Source of the DNA: Prolixibacter denitrificans
GTDB taxonomy: Bacteria > Bacteroidota > Bacteroidia > Bacteroidales > Prolixibacteraceae
DNA: 64,000 nt
Reading direction: 5' to 3'
Assembly (NCBI RefSeq): GCF_003014495.1
Contig: NZ_PYGC01000007.1
Location: 185,689 to 249,688, forward strand
Shown here: piece by piece, positions 33,803-43,068 of the stretch
Position numbering within the stretch: the first letter of the stretch is position 1
How the letters are laid out: each line of letters starts with the position of its first letter
The notes under the pieces: generated by a model
What the model was told of the DNA's origin: nothing
The model's input: only the letters and a program-made list of their open reading frames with translations
Database searches by the model: none
Position numbers and translations under genes: made by a program

Positions 33803-35914
33803 ATGATATACGAAACCCTCAGGAAATACTTTGGCTACGAAACCTTCAGGCCTTTACAGGAAGAGATTATTCAGTCGTTGCTCGGTGGTCGCGATTGCCT
33901 TGCCATTATGCCAACCGGCGGTGGAAAATCGCTCTGCTTCCAGCTGCCGGCACTGGTTAAAAAAGGAACAGCTATCGTCGTTTCACCACTCATCTCCCTG
34001 ATGAAGGACCAGGTAGACGCTCTGCGCGCCAATGGTATTGGAGCAGCATACCTGAACTCAACGATTTCGGCTGCTGAATCGGTTCAAATCTTCAAGGATG
34101 TGATTTCCGGGAAAATCAAGTTACTGTATGTTTCGCCGGAAAAACTGCTTTCGCAGGATTTTTATCGCCAAATCAAAACCATCGACATCAGCCTGTTTGC
34201 TGTCGACGAAGCGCATTGTATTTCACAGTGGGGACACGATTTTCGTCCGGAATATACGCAGCTAAGCTTTCTTTCGCGTGAATTCAAAGCGCCCATCATT
34301 GCCTTAACTGCCACCGCTGATCGCATCACTCGAAGCGACATTGTGCAGCAACTCGGCCTGCGAAACCCGGAAACATTCATTAGTTCGTTCGACCGCGAGA
34401 ACCTGAGCATTTCAGTTCTTCCCGGAAGGGACAAATTTGCCAACATCAAACGGTTCATTTCACAACGAAAGAACCAAGCCGGCATTATTTACTGTCTGAG
34501 CCGGAAACAAACGGAGCAGCTGGCTAACAAACTCAATGGTGAAGGGTTGAATGCGGTGAGCTATCACGCCGGCATGCCTGACACAGCGCGACAAACAGCC
34601 CAGGATGATTTCATCAACGACCGGGTGCAGATTGTCTGCGCCACCGTGGCCTTCGGCATGGGTATCGACAAACCGAATGTTCGCTGGGTAATTCATTACA
34701 ATCTCCCGAAAAACCTCGAAAGCTATTACCAGGAAATCGGACGCGCAGGACGCGATGGGCTTCCGGCGGATACGTTGTTGTTCTACTCCTACCGGGATGT
34801 GCTTACGCTGAAACAGTTCATCGAGGAGAGCAAGCAAAAGGATTTGCTAACGCAAAAACTGGAGCGCATGCAACAGTTTGCCGATGCACGAACCTGTCGG
34901 CGAAGAGTTCTGCTTAATTATTTCAATGAAGCGTATGATAAGGACTGTGGCAATTGCGATGTGTGTCAGAATCCGCCTGCTGTTTTCGACGGTACCGTCA
35001 TTGCACAGAAAGCACTTTCCGCCATTGCCAGGGTAAAAGAGCAAGTCTCCTCCGGCTTGTTAATTGATATTCTTCGGGGGTCAGCCCGAAAAGAATTGAT
35101 TGAAAACGGCTGGGCTGAAATCAAAACATATGGCGCCGGCCGTGATATCTCCTACCGGGACTGGCAGGAATACCTGCTTCAGATGCTCAACATGGGCTTG
35201 TTCGAGGTAGCTTACAACGACAGTAACAAATTGAAATTAACGCTGCTGAGCCGCGATGTTCTTTTCGACGGAAAGAAAATCAACCTCGTTTCACCCGAAG
35301 AAGCGGAAAACCGCTGGCAACAGCAGCAGGAAAAACAACAGGTTCAGACCAAAGTGGAAGAGCTGGACAATGCATTGTTCGAGCATTTACGGACCGTCCG
35401 GAAAGAGTTGGCTGCCGAAAGAAATGTTCCACCCTACATCATTTTCTCCGACGCTACGTTGAAACAAATGGCGACTTCCAAACCGACTACTGAATTTGCC
35501 ATGCGGCAGATTTCGGGTGTTGGTGAGTTCAAGTACGAACAGTTTGGACTCATCTTCATTCGCGCCATCATGGATTTCAACCAGTTTGGCGAAACCAATG
35601 AAAAGCAGTCGACCAACCGTTATCAAAAAACGTATGACTTCCTGCAAAAGGGATATACCCCGGAAGAAATAGCCGAACGATTAAACCTGAATATTGTAAC
35701 GGTTTGCTCCCATCTGGCCTATTTGTACGAAAGCGATTACGATATTTCGTTGCATGAGTTTCTCGACAGGAAGGAGTTGCAGCAGATTGAAGAAGCCTTG
35801 CTCACGCCTGGCTTGAAACATGAATTGAAACCAGTTTATGAGCAATTAAACGGTGAAATTCCTTACCATAAAATCCGGCTGGGACTCAGTATCGTTAAGA
35901 AAGAACAAGGTTAG
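33803..35914 (+). CDS. recQ: ATP-dependent DNA helicase RecQ
   Basis: From ATG 33803 (MIYETLRKYFGYETFRPLQ) the helicase has 703 residues. It unwinds DNA 3'-5' in recombination and fork repair. Motif I is MPTGGGKSLCFQLPA, motif II is VDEAHCISQWGHDFR, motif III is ALTATAD and motif VI is QEIGRAGRDG. The zinc-binding RQC module has CRRRVLL...CGNCDVC. An HRDC domain (about 510-600) and a C-terminal helix-turn-helix extension with GYTPEEIAERLNLNIVTVCSHL follow, the latter frequent in Bacteroidota RecQ proteins. Its stop codon overlaps that of the convergent GH26 gene by 4 bases. Confidence 0.93.
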   Translation: MIYETLRKYFGYETFRPLQEEIIQSLLGGRDCLAIMPTGGGKSLCFQLPALVKKGTAIVVSPLISLMKDQVDALRANGIGAAYLNSTISAAESVQIFKDVISGKIKLLYVSPEKLLSQDFYRQIKTIDISLFAVDEAHCISQWGHDFRPEYTQLSFLSREFKAPIIALTATADRITRSDIVQQLGLRNPETFISSFDRENLSISVLPGRDKFANIKRFISQRKNQAGIIYCLSRKQTEQLANKLNGEGLNAVSYHAGMPDTARQTAQDDFINDRVQIVCATVAFGMGIDKPNVRWVIHYNLPKNLESYYQEIGRAGRDGLPADTLLFYSYRDVLTLKQFIEESKQKDLLTQKLERMQQFADARTCRRRVLLNYFNEAYDKDCGNCDVCQNPPAVFDGTVIAQKALSAIARVKEQVSSGLLIDILRGSARKELIENGWAEIKTYGAGRDISYRDWQEYLLQMLNMGLFEVAYNDSNKLKLTLLSRDVLFDGKKINLVSPEEAENRWQQQQEKQQVQTKVEELDNALFEHLRTVRKELAAERNVPPYIIFSDATLKQMATSKPTTEFAMRQISGVGEFKYEQFGLIFIRAIMDFNQFGETNEKQSTNRYQKTYDFLQKGYTPEEIAERLNLNIVTVCSHLAYLYESDYDISLHEFLDRKELQQIEEALLTPGLKHELKPVYEQLNGEIPYHKIRLGLSIVKKEQG

Positions 35915-36957
35915 TTCTGGGTAGAATGCTCCCGGACAAATTCTTTCCATTCGGTCAACGTTAGCGTGTTGGGAGCATCGTACACCGCATCGATGTCGGC
36001 CGCTTTATTCTTTTCGGCCAGGTAACCACTCCAGCACATAAACCAACAGTACTTCGGCTGCTTAGCCAATGTATCAGGCGGTGGCAACTTCCCCACTTCG
36101 CCCAAACCAATCGGTTTTCCGTTCGCCAGCTTCAGTAAGTCATCGTAATCAGAACGCTGGAAATTTTCACTGTACACATCGGTTGCCAATACATCTACCA
36201 CATCATCACCCGGATAAAAATCAGCATATGGCTTGACGTTGTTCCGGATTTCTGTTCCGTTGAAGACCCAAATCAGGTTATTCAAATGATGTACATTGAC
36301 GAAGCGGTCGAACAGCATACGGTAAAGCTTTTTATACCTTTCGGGATTGCCACACCACCAAAACCAGTCACCGTTGGGCTCATGATACGGTCGCCATAAA
36401 ACCGGGACACCGGCGTCGCGCAGTTCTGCCAGATAACCAGCAATGACATCGACCTGGTGGCACCAGCGCTTGTGCAGCCTGGTTCCGGGCGTTAACAGCT
36501 TGTTCCATTGTGTATCGGTCATTTTTGCCATCACATTATCGTCGAAAGTTCCGGGTTCATCATCAATCGGTCGGATGGCATGCCACATCAGGGTAATCAC
36601 GAAACCTTCGTGATATTTACGAATGGCTTCTTCCATGTTTCGCTGCCGGAAATTAATGCCATCGAGTGAATTGGGAAGACTCTGGCCAAATTCCTGTCCC
36701 CACACGGCCGGATAATAACCGGTCAGCATTTTGGCTTCCTCTGTTCGTCCGGAAATAAACACCGGGTGATTGTGTTGTCCCGTCAACGTATATTTTCCAC
36801 TAACATCGTATAACAGCTGCAGCAACTGTTTTGCCTCAGGCGAAGCATCGGGATTTACTGTAAATGCACCGGGCGTCCACTCAAGTGAAAACTCCTCTTC
36901 TCTTTCGCAACCGGAAATGAAGCTCATCAATAAAAGGAAAAGGAATAATTTTCGCAT
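35911..36957 (-). CDS. GH26 beta-mannanase-like glycoside hydrolase, lipoprotein
   Basis: The 348-residue protein has a lipobox (LMSFISGC, lipidated Cys17) and one catalytic domain. GH26 features are TGQHNHP, VITLMWHAIRP, the acid/base Glu193 in WRPYHEPNGDWFWW, and the nucleophile Glu287 in PIGLGEVGKLP. GH26 enzymes cleave beta-1,4-mannan and sometimes mixed-linkage glucans. Lipidation places it on the periplasmic or outer surface. There is no susC/susD pair beside it, so it is not in a recognisable polysaccharide locus here. Confidence 0.9.
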   Translation of the reverse strand: MRKLFLFLLLMSFISGCEREEEFSLEWTPGAFTVNPDASPEAKQLLQLLYDVSGKYTLTGQHNHPVFISGRTEEAKMLTGYYPAVWGQEFGQSLPNSLDGINFRQRNMEEAIRKYHEGFVITLMWHAIRPIDDEPGTFDDNVMAKMTDTQWNKLLTPGTRLHKRWCHQVDVIAGYLAELRDAGVPVLWRPYHEPNGDWFWWCGNPERYKKLYRMLFDRFVNVHHLNNLIWVFNGTEIRNNVKPYADFYPGDDVVDVLATDVYSENFQRSDYDDLLKLANGKPIGLGEVGKLPPPDTLAKQPKYCWFMCWSGYLAEKNKAADIDAVYDAPNTLTLTEWKEFVREHSTQN

Positions 36958-37079
36958 ACCCGAGAAAATTTGGCACGCATCGCTGGCAAGGAGAGTGCCG
37001 GTTCAGTTTCTGTTAAGGCTGCCATTCATCAATGGCCTGTGAAAGATAGGAAATTAATACAATTCATTGGCGTGTGGGT

Positions 37080-38027
37080 TTACTGCAACAGGTTTTCGGG
37101 AAAGCTTCCGGCATAATGTAAGCCAATTCCCCGCGCTTTTAATTCTTTACTTACCCGGTAGACAATTCGCTGATTTCGCTCACTTTCCACCGCCCTGCGA
37201 ATTATGATCTCGTTGATTTGCTTTGGGTAATCGGTGGCGGCCTGCATATAAATGCTTAAATCGTTTTGCGTGTTGTCCCCTACCAGGATGAATTTCTTTG
37301 CCGGAAAAAGCTGAATGATCTCCTCCAGAATTTCCAGCTTATGCAAATCCTTTCGTGGCAGTTTTCTTCCGGTTAATACGTGACGCATTTTCCGGAAATG
37401 TTTCAGAAAAACGGGACCGGGTGGCAAGTTATTCTGCCGCAGAAAACGGTAAATCAACGGATACAGATTCTGTTCGCTATTCGATAGGTAAAACAGTGCT
37501 GCCCCATCTTCGTGCAAACGGTTGATCAATCGAACCACGTTGTCCACGGTTTTCCGCTTTTCGACCCTGGTCAGCATTAACGTCTTAAATTTCAAAAGCT
37601 TTTTCGAAATAAAGGAATGAATCAAGGTATCGTCGATGTCTGAAATCACCAGGATATGTGTATCGAGATGACGAACCTGCCGGGTGAATAAATTCTCAGG
37701 AATATGTACTTCGGTATGTCCCAGAATGTGGACCTCCTTCAGGCATGTTGGTGTTTTCCTGAATTTCCGTTTACCAAAGAAAAGTCCATTCCGGTCTGTT
37801 TTCATTTCAATTGTGGCCGAATCGAACACCAATTGTACCCTGCACTGTTGACAACGGTTAGCCAGGTACAATGCAGCAATTCGGCGAAAGGTTTCCATCC
37901 GGGAATAGTCCGTAAACGAAAACTTCCGGTAATAACTGTAAATAAGTTGCCCGAACACAAGGGTCGTGCTACCGTTTGAAATGGCATGAAAACTAAGCAA
38001 TACCGGTTTCTTCTTCCTCATCTTCAC
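37080..38027 (-). CDS. APP1-type phosphatidate phosphatase (DUF2183)
   Basis: The 315-residue protein has an N-terminal region with a small beta domain (about 80-125) and a C-terminal HAD-type catalytic domain of the App1 family. The DxDxT motif is ISDIDDTLIHS (about residue 135), LFYLSNSEQNL provides motif II, and ILVGDNTQNDLSIY provides motif III. App1 proteins dephosphorylate phosphatidic acid to diacylglycerol. Its start overlaps the end of the diacylglycerol-kinase-like gene by 35 bases, so translation is likely coupled. The pair would interconvert diacylglycerol and phosphatidate (inference). Confidence 0.82.
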   Translation of the reverse strand: MKMRKKKPVLLSFHAISNGSTTLVFGQLIYSYYRKFSFTDYSRMETFRRIAALYLANRCQQCRVQLVFDSATIEMKTDRNGLFFGKRKFRKTPTCLKEVHILGHTEVHIPENLFTRQVRHLDTHILVISDIDDTLIHSFISKKLLKFKTLMLTRVEKRKTVDNVVRLINRLHEDGAALFYLSNSEQNLYPLIYRFLRQNNLPPGPVFLKHFRKMRHVLTGRKLPRKDLHKLEILEEIIQLFPAKKFILVGDNTQNDLSIYMQAATDYPKQINEIIIRRAVESERNQRIVYRVSKELKARGIGLHYAGSFPENLLQ

Positions 38028-38907
38028 CTCCTGGTACGATTATCCTGACAGCTGACTCTATCGTCGATATGGTTAAGTGTTCCACTTTCCCTATGTATTC
38101 TCCATCAATCTGAAAGTCTACCTCCCGATTGATTTCAATTTCTGCTTCCTTGCAGCTGATTACATCAGAATACATCTCTTCATCGAGAAACAGCTCAAAC
38201 TTGGTTAGTCCGAGATTGATCAGCTCCTCGAGCTGTATTTCCTGAAAATTACATATTTCGAAGCGCCCATCAGACATCGAGCCATTCAGCGACAAATAAA
38301 CACCGGTTCCAAACCTCCGGGCATTGGCAAACGCCAGCATGTAGCCTTCTTTCCTGTAGGTTTCCCCGGGCGTTTTGATAGTATACTGCATCTGCTCGCT
38401 CTCCTGAAAAGCCCGGAAAAGATGCCTGGCATATCCGACCATCCGGCGGTCGCCTGACTGGGCATAATTTTTCACAATGAGCGCATTAACACCAATATCC
38501 CCCAGGTGAATTCCCAGATATTTTTCATTAAAGCGAAGGAGATCAATCGGTCGTGAAACCTGCCCCTTTACGGCCAGTTCCAACGCTTCAGGAAGAATTT
38601 CAGGAATCGTCAACTCGGTCGCCAATCCGTTAGCCGAACCTAACGGCAAAATACCTATCGGAATGTCCGTGTTTATCAGGTTTCTGGCAACCAGCAAAAC
38701 CGTACCGTCACCACCACAGGCAACAACTCTGTCGGGACGGTACCAGTCGATTTCGGCTTGCAACGTTTCATCATCATTCTCGCCGGTTGTGTACCGAAAC
38801 TTGAAGTCAAATTTCTCCCTCACCGAAAGCCAGTGAATGCGAAGGATGGTTTCATCCTTATCAATTCCTCCGGAAACAGGATTCATTACAAACAGAATTT
38901 TTTCCAT
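37993..38907 (-). CDS. Diacylglycerol kinase/lipid kinase family protein (YegS/DgkB-like)
   Basis: The 304-residue protein has the DAGK catalytic domain. MEKILFVMNPVSGG is the N-terminal strand, VVACGGDGTVLLVARNL carries the nucleotide-binding GGDGT, and PIGILPLGSANGLATEL carries the conserved G-S-x-N. A C-terminal beta-sandwich follows (MSDGRFEIC, REVDFQIDGEY). It would phosphorylate a lipid such as diacylglycerol at the inner membrane. It is the first gene of an operon with the App1-type phosphatase. Confidence 0.88.
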   Translation of the reverse strand: MEKILFVMNPVSGGIDKDETILRIHWLSVREKFDFKFRYTTGENDDETLQAEIDWYRPDRVVACGGDGTVLLVARNLINTDIPIGILPLGSANGLATELTIPEILPEALELAVKGQVSRPIDLLRFNEKYLGIHLGDIGVNALIVKNYAQSGDRRMVGYARHLFRAFQESEQMQYTIKTPGETYRKEGYMLAFANARRFGTGVYLSLNGSMSDGRFEICNFQEIQLEELINLGLTKFELFLDEEMYSDVISCKEAEIEINREVDFQIDGEYIGKVEHLTISTIESAVRIIVPGGEDEEEETGIA

Positions 38908-39218
38908 TCAGCCACGTTCAATGATTTCTGAAAGCACTACATCTATTGATTATAAATGGAAAATAACGATTGTTTACCGGAAGAACAAATATTTTCCTCC
39001 CGGCACTGACGGACGGCATCCCGACTTTATCATTTGTCTCCACACCTAACAAAAATCCATTGATGTACCTACAAGATAATTGGGTACTTCTTTAGAAAAC
39101 AAAGAGGTATTATATCAGGAAGAATACGTACGGGAGAACTATATATAGAACGTATCCAAACTTCCAGGCAACTTGCTGCCAGTTTTTTTTGGGGGAAAGA
39201 TGTTCTCTAAATGAAAAA
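38908..39218. other. Intergenic region without recognised genes
   Basis: About 310 bases with no supportable coding frame. A weak GTACC/GGTAC inverted repeat lies at about 39067-39089 and a T8 tract near 39183. Nothing else is recognised. Confidence 0.5.
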
Positions 39219-39377
39219 TTACTCTCTGTAATGAATATTTTCGATATCGGTCGTTCCTTTACTGGATATCACATCCTTGATGTCATTCCATTCCCACGCA
39301 ATCACCAACAGGAATACAATCAGCACTCCTGCCAGAAAAAATAATAACTCGCGTGGTGTTACTCGTTGAATCTTCAT
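39219..39377 (-). CDS. Small single-pass membrane protein (52 residues)
   Basis: A short frame from ATG 39377 to TAA 39219 encodes a basic N-terminus (MKIQRVTPRE), a clean membrane helix (LLFFLAGVLIVFLLVIAWEW) and a polar tail ending SSKGTTDIENIHYRE. This is a coherent inside-positive topology and not random translation. I know no family for it. It lies alone between the diacylglycerol kinase gene and the FGE-like gene, both on the same strand. Confidence 0.55.
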   Translation of the reverse strand: MKIQRVTPRELLFFLAGVLIVFLLVIAWEWNDIKDVISSKGTTDIENIHYRE

Positions 39378-39494
39378 GGTCGATTGTTTTTTTGGATCTG
39401 AGTCTAATACTATTTATACAACAATAATTTGAATTATAAAGTAACTTTAAACTATCGGACGATCAATTGTTTAAATATTACCTCTAACAAACAC

Positions 39495-39536
39495 AAAAAG
39501 GAAAGCTCGCCTGATTATCAGGTAGCTTTCCCTTTT
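39495..39536 (-). terminator. Long hairpin terminator of the FGE-like gene
   Basis: AAAAGGAAAGCT, CCTGA / TCAGG and AGCTTTCC form an interrupted stem of about 17 bp with T-rich flanks on both sides. It lies 126 bases downstream of the FGE-like stop codon. Confidence 0.75.
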
Positions 39537-39662
39537 CACACCAAGGGCAAGATAGGAATATAGCCGGAACTGTACAAGGATTTTAATAAGTTATATGCTT
39601 CAAAAGACATGTTTCTATAAGACAAGATGTATAGATAATTCGCTCTCTTATTCAGCTAGCTC

Positions 39663-40595
39663 TCATTCGCCGCTCCTTGCGCACCGAAAACCCATATTGA
39701 ATAACGAAGTTTCAATCGAATTCATCGACCGGGCCGAAACGGTATAGCTGTAAGCGCCATTGGCATCGAAAAAGAATGAACCACCCCGAATGACGCGCAC
39801 ATTCTGATTGGGCTGAACGGTATACTCACCGCCTGGATAAGCTTCATAAACATCGGCACACCAGTTCCATACATTACCGCCCATGTCAGTCAGGCCGCAA
39901 GCAGTTTCACCATAATAACCTACCGGTGAAGTATAAACGAAACCATCAGCTCCCTGTCGGTCAGTTATTTGGTTGCCCTGCCATACATTGGCCTGATACT
40001 TACCATCAACAATCAATTTGTCACCCCAGCTGTACGTCGATTTATTTTCTCCGCCACAGCGTGCTGCATATTCCCATTCCGCTTCCGACGGCAATCGTTT
40101 TCCGGCCCATTCGGCATAAGCCGAAGCATCGTTCCAACTGACCTGTGTCACCGGATGATTGTCCGGAGCCTTCGGGCCATCGGGGCCAAAAGGATATTTC
40201 CAGGTAGCCCCCGGAACCAATTCCCATTGTCTCTTCTGAAAACTGAACACTCCCGCATCTCCAAAATTCTGAGCATCGGTCATGTAACCGGTGCTTTTTA
40301 TAAACCGCCTGAATTCAGCGACTGTCACTGGTGTTTTATCGATATAAAATGATTTGACCGTTACCTGATGAACGGGCTTTTCATTCGACAAGCCCTTTTC
40401 CGAGCCCATCATAAACGTTCCGCCAACAAAGTGAACCATACCGGATGTATCGGCTTTGGACTGGCGTACTGGCTGCTTCAATTCTCTTTTGACTGTTGGA
40501 GATTTGCTTTCGGAATTAGTAGTATTCTTCCGTTGATGACATCCCAAAACGAACATCAAAACAATGAATGAGAGGACAAACAATCGGTTAGACAT
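39663..40595 (-). CDS. FGE-sulfatase-domain (SUMF1-like) lipoprotein without the catalytic cysteines
   Basis: The 310-residue protein has a lipobox (FVLGC, Cys19), a polar linker, and from about residue 52 an FGE-type domain: GGTFMMGSEKG, PVHQVTVKSFYIDKTPVT, PVTQVSWNDASAYAEWAGKRLPSEAEWEYAAR, GLTDMGGNVWNWCAD, and GFRCAR at the end. In true formylglycine-generating enzyme two cysteines follow the GGS motif. Here the aligned positions are Phe276 and Ala281, so sulfatase activation is unlikely. Non-catalytic relatives include ergothioneine-type enzymes and gliding lipoproteins (GldK/GldJ). No sulfatase gene lies nearby. The role is unknown. Confidence 0.82.
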   Translation of the reverse strand: MSNRLFVLSFIVLMFVLGCHQRKNTTNSESKSPTVKRELKQPVRQSKADTSGMVHFVGGTFMMGSEKGLSNEKPVHQVTVKSFYIDKTPVTVAEFRRFIKSTGYMTDAQNFGDAGVFSFQKRQWELVPGATWKYPFGPDGPKAPDNHPVTQVSWNDASAYAEWAGKRLPSEAEWEYAARCGGENKSTYSWGDKLIVDGKYQANVWQGNQITDRQGADGFVYTSPVGYYGETACGLTDMGGNVWNWCADVYEAYPGGEYTVQPNQNVRVIRGGSFFFDANGAYSYTVSARSMNSIETSLFNMGFRCARSGE

Positions 40596-40761
40596 AGGCT
40601 TAGTTTAGAGGTTGATTGATTCTTTCGTTGAAAAAGTTCGCCATATCAAACAACTACGGCGATATGATGACAATTCCGTTTCAATCGTTAAAATACACAT
40701 TCATCAGATACAATATCTGCCGAATTTAGTATCTTTTCAAAATAATTGAACAACACCTGTT

Positions 40762-41196
40762 ATGCCGAATAAGCCTTTCCTTTTATTCCTTGCCTTTACT
40801 GTGTTCTTCATTTTTCGCCCAGTTACAACTGACGCTTCCAATCCTTTGAAACCCTACCTGTGGACGAATGTGGTAGTGCTCTATCAATTAAAGGCCGATC
40901 CGGTGAAAGAAGAACCGGCTTTTCAGCAAACTATCGACAAAAATTTTCAGCGATTCAAACAGGACAAACTGGTATTTATTGACTTAACGGGAAAAAATTC
41001 AGGAAAGTTGCATGCCCAACTTACTCCCGAAGCACTCGAAACCCTCCGGAAACGCTTTAAAACAGAGCCAAATAAGTCGACTTATGTCATTGTGGGCATG
41101 GACGGATGGGAGAAGTTCCGACAGACCGGACGCTTCAATCCGAGTCAATTTATTGACATAATAATGCAATATTCGTCTTCCAACTCCGAAAAGTAA
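40762..41196 (+). CDS. Exported DUF4174-like protein
   Basis: The 144-residue protein has a signal peptide (MPNKPFLLFLAFTVFFIFRPVTTDA). A small thioredoxin-like-looking domain follows with WTNVVVLYQLKAD, KLVFIDLTG, LRKRFKTEPNKSTYVIVGMDGW and FRQTGRFNPSQFIDII. This fits DUF4174 by recall, a periplasmic family of unknown function. There is no CxxC motif, so it is not a redox thioredoxin. The gene is divergent from the FGE-like gene. Confidence 0.6.
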   Translation: MPNKPFLLFLAFTVFFIFRPVTTDASNPLKPYLWTNVVVLYQLKADPVKEEPAFQQTIDKNFQRFKQDKLVFIDLTGKNSGKLHAQLTPEALETLRKRFKTEPNKSTYVIVGMDGWEKFRQTGRFNPSQFIDIIMQYSSSNSEK

Positions 41197-41398
41197 TTAA
41201 CAATCGCCTCGCCGCTATCACTTGATTTCCTTATAATTGAACAATATATTTCTAACAATTGCCGAAATTGTTAATAACTGTTAAATGATTTTCTGGCATT
41301 GTGCCTCCTTTTTGCCGTAACTTTTTTCAAACCTAAGAAAACTAAGTGGCTATACTCGTTCAAGCCAATCATTCTAACGGGCATCTTTTAAAACCCCA

Positions 41399-42058
41399 AT
41401 GATGAAGAAAAGAGCCATAACCGGGATGATGGTCTTTATATTTCTTTTTGCTTACCCCGGGAAAGCCGGTGTTGTGGATGATTATTCTTCCCCCCAAAAT
41501 TCCCCTGAAAAGCTGATCGAAATCGAGACATCCCTTAAAAACAGCCCTGCCACCCAGCGATTGGTTAAGCACTGGCTGATTGGTGAAACCGAAGGTTACA
41601 TTACGGCCTGGTATTACCACGATAAGTTATTCCTCATTGAGGAGTGCAGCTCCGAAGAGGGAGGTATGATGAAACAATCGTATCTCATCGACGGTCAGCA
41701 ATTGCTGATGGCTTCGTTCCTTCGGATGGAATACGGATACGGTTCACAGCCGGATGAAGTACGATTCCTCGATACACGACGCTGCTACAACGACGGAACA
41801 TTGCAGACAATGTTTCGCCGTTCAGACTTTCTCCGGCACATTGCCGGTGACTGGACAACAGCGCTCGACGAAGAGACGAATGTTCCATTCGAAAAGGTTG
41901 ATTTCCGTCAGGGAGCATACTATGCTACCGACTTACGGCAATTGGAATATCTGCGTTTGAGATGGGAGAAACATGGCGTGCTGTTGTTGATGGAACATGC
42001 ATCCAATTTGCAGGACCAACCGCTGGAAGCAACTGCCCCATTGCTGGCCCAGAAGTGA
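41399..42058 (+). CDS. Exported protein of unknown function
   Basis: The 219-residue protein starts with a signal peptide (MMKKRAITGMMVFIFLFAYPGKAG). I do not recognise a family. The mature part is rich in short beta-prone segments (GYITAWYYHDKLFLIEECSS, QSYLIDGQQLLMASFLRMEYGY), with a pairing of charged and aromatic residues like that of small periplasmic beta-sheet proteins. It converges with the ABC transporter operon, ending 5 bases from the ATPase stop. Confidence 0.65.
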   Translation: MMKKRAITGMMVFIFLFAYPGKAGVVDDYSSPQNSPEKLIEIETSLKNSPATQRLVKHWLIGETEGYITAWYYHDKLFLIEECSSEEGGMMKQSYLIDGQQLLMASFLRMEYGYGSQPDEVRFLDTRRCYNDGTLQTMFRRSDFLRHIAGDWTTALDEETNVPFEKVDFRQGAYYATDLRQLEYLRLRWEKHGVLLLMEHASNLQDQPLEATAPLLAQK

Positions 42059-42063
42059 ACCAA

Positions 42064-43068
42064 CTACAGTTCACGCAGATAACGGCATAAATGATAAACC
42101 GAATAGAATGTTTTTTCACCGTTCGTTGTTCGAACCTGCCAGCAAGGTGGTTCTGACCGGACGGTGATTTCTATTTCGGTATCCGCTTCGTTGTTCATTT
42201 CTAGTCCGTTTCTTTCCAGCGCTTTTTGCGTCCACAACAACTCTGAACCGGCTCCCGTCAGCCGGGCTGTAAGCTTCGGGCGTCGTTTGATACGAAAATC
42301 GCCTTTTTCCATGTCGAAAACCAAATCCGACTTCTGGAACAGCAAAGGAAATTGTCCATTCAAAATCAAATCTTCCGGCGCTCCCTGAACCACATCATCC
42401 TGCAGCATCAACCAAATCATATCAACCTCACTGACAGCGATGTTCAAATCGTGAGTTGAGAAAATGATGGTCTTGTTTTTCTCCCTTGCCAGATGATGAA
42501 GGATGCTCACAACTTCGTATTTATTGGGTACATCCAGGAAAGCTGTTGGCTCATCGAGCACAATGATGTCGGTGTCCTGAGCCAGGGTCCGGGCAATCAT
42601 GGCCCGTTGTCGTTCGCCGTCGGAAATCTGATTGATAGGCCGCGACTGGTATCCATTGAGGCCGACCATTCCAATAGACTCATTAACGATCCGGCGATCT
42701 TCATCCGTCAGCTTGCCAAACCAGTTGGTGTGTGGAAATCTTCCCAGAGCTACCATTTCGAAAACGGAAAGATTGGCAACACGAATGATTTCAGTGGAAA
42801 CGAAACTCAGCGTCGTGGCCAGTTCCTTTTCCCGGTAGGACGCGATGGATTTTCCGGAAACTATAATATCACCGTTGATAGGCGGCTGGAAACCGGCTAA
42901 TGTTCTTAGCAACGTACTCTTACCAATCCCGTTTCCCCCAATGAGTGCCACCAGTTCCCCCTTTTCCGCGCCAAGCGAAATGTTGCTTTTGACAATACGC
43001 TCCTTCCCACGCGAATCGCGGTAACCAACCGATACCTGATTCAGTTTTATGGTCTTGCTATCACTCAT
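42064..43068 (-). CDS. ABC transporter ATPase of a FecE/BtuD-type importer
   Basis: The 334-residue protein has Walker A (GGNGIGKSTLL), Q-loop, signature (ISDGERQRAMIARTLA), Walker B (IIVLDEPTAFLD) and the switch His (STHD). It energises uptake of iron-siderophore, haem or cobalamin. About 85 residues beyond the standard ATPase (from about 250) form an extra C-terminal domain containing DFRIKRRPKLTARLTGAGSE and CWQVRTTNGEKTFYSVYHL, which I do not recognise outside Bacteroidota homologues. It overlaps the permease gene by one base. Confidence 0.9.
   Translation of the reverse strand: MSDSKTIKLNQVSVGYRDSRGKERIVKSNISLGAEKGELVALIGGNGIGKSTLLRTLAGFQPPINGDIIVSGKSIASYREKELATTLSFVSTEIIRVANLSVFEMVALGRFPHTNWFGKLTDEDRRIVNESIGMVGLNGYQSRPINQISDGERQRAMIARTLAQDTDIIVLDEPTAFLDVPNKYEVVSILHHLAREKNKTIIFSTHDLNIAVSEVDMIWLMLQDDVVQGAPEDLILNGQFPLLFQKSDLVFDMEKGDFRIKRRPKLTARLTGAGSELLWTQKALERNGLEMNNEADTEIEITVRSEPPCWQVRTTNGEKTFYSVYHLCRYLREL

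Noticed and set aside
38908..39218. Gene in the region upstream of the diacylglycerol kinase
   Set aside because: The only long frame (70 codons, from 38837) begins antisense to the kinase gene and runs into AT-rich sequence without protein-like features.
39663..40595. Formylglycine-generating enzyme
   Set aside because: The two catalytic cysteines are absent (Phe276, Ala281), and it is a lipoprotein, so the name would mislead.
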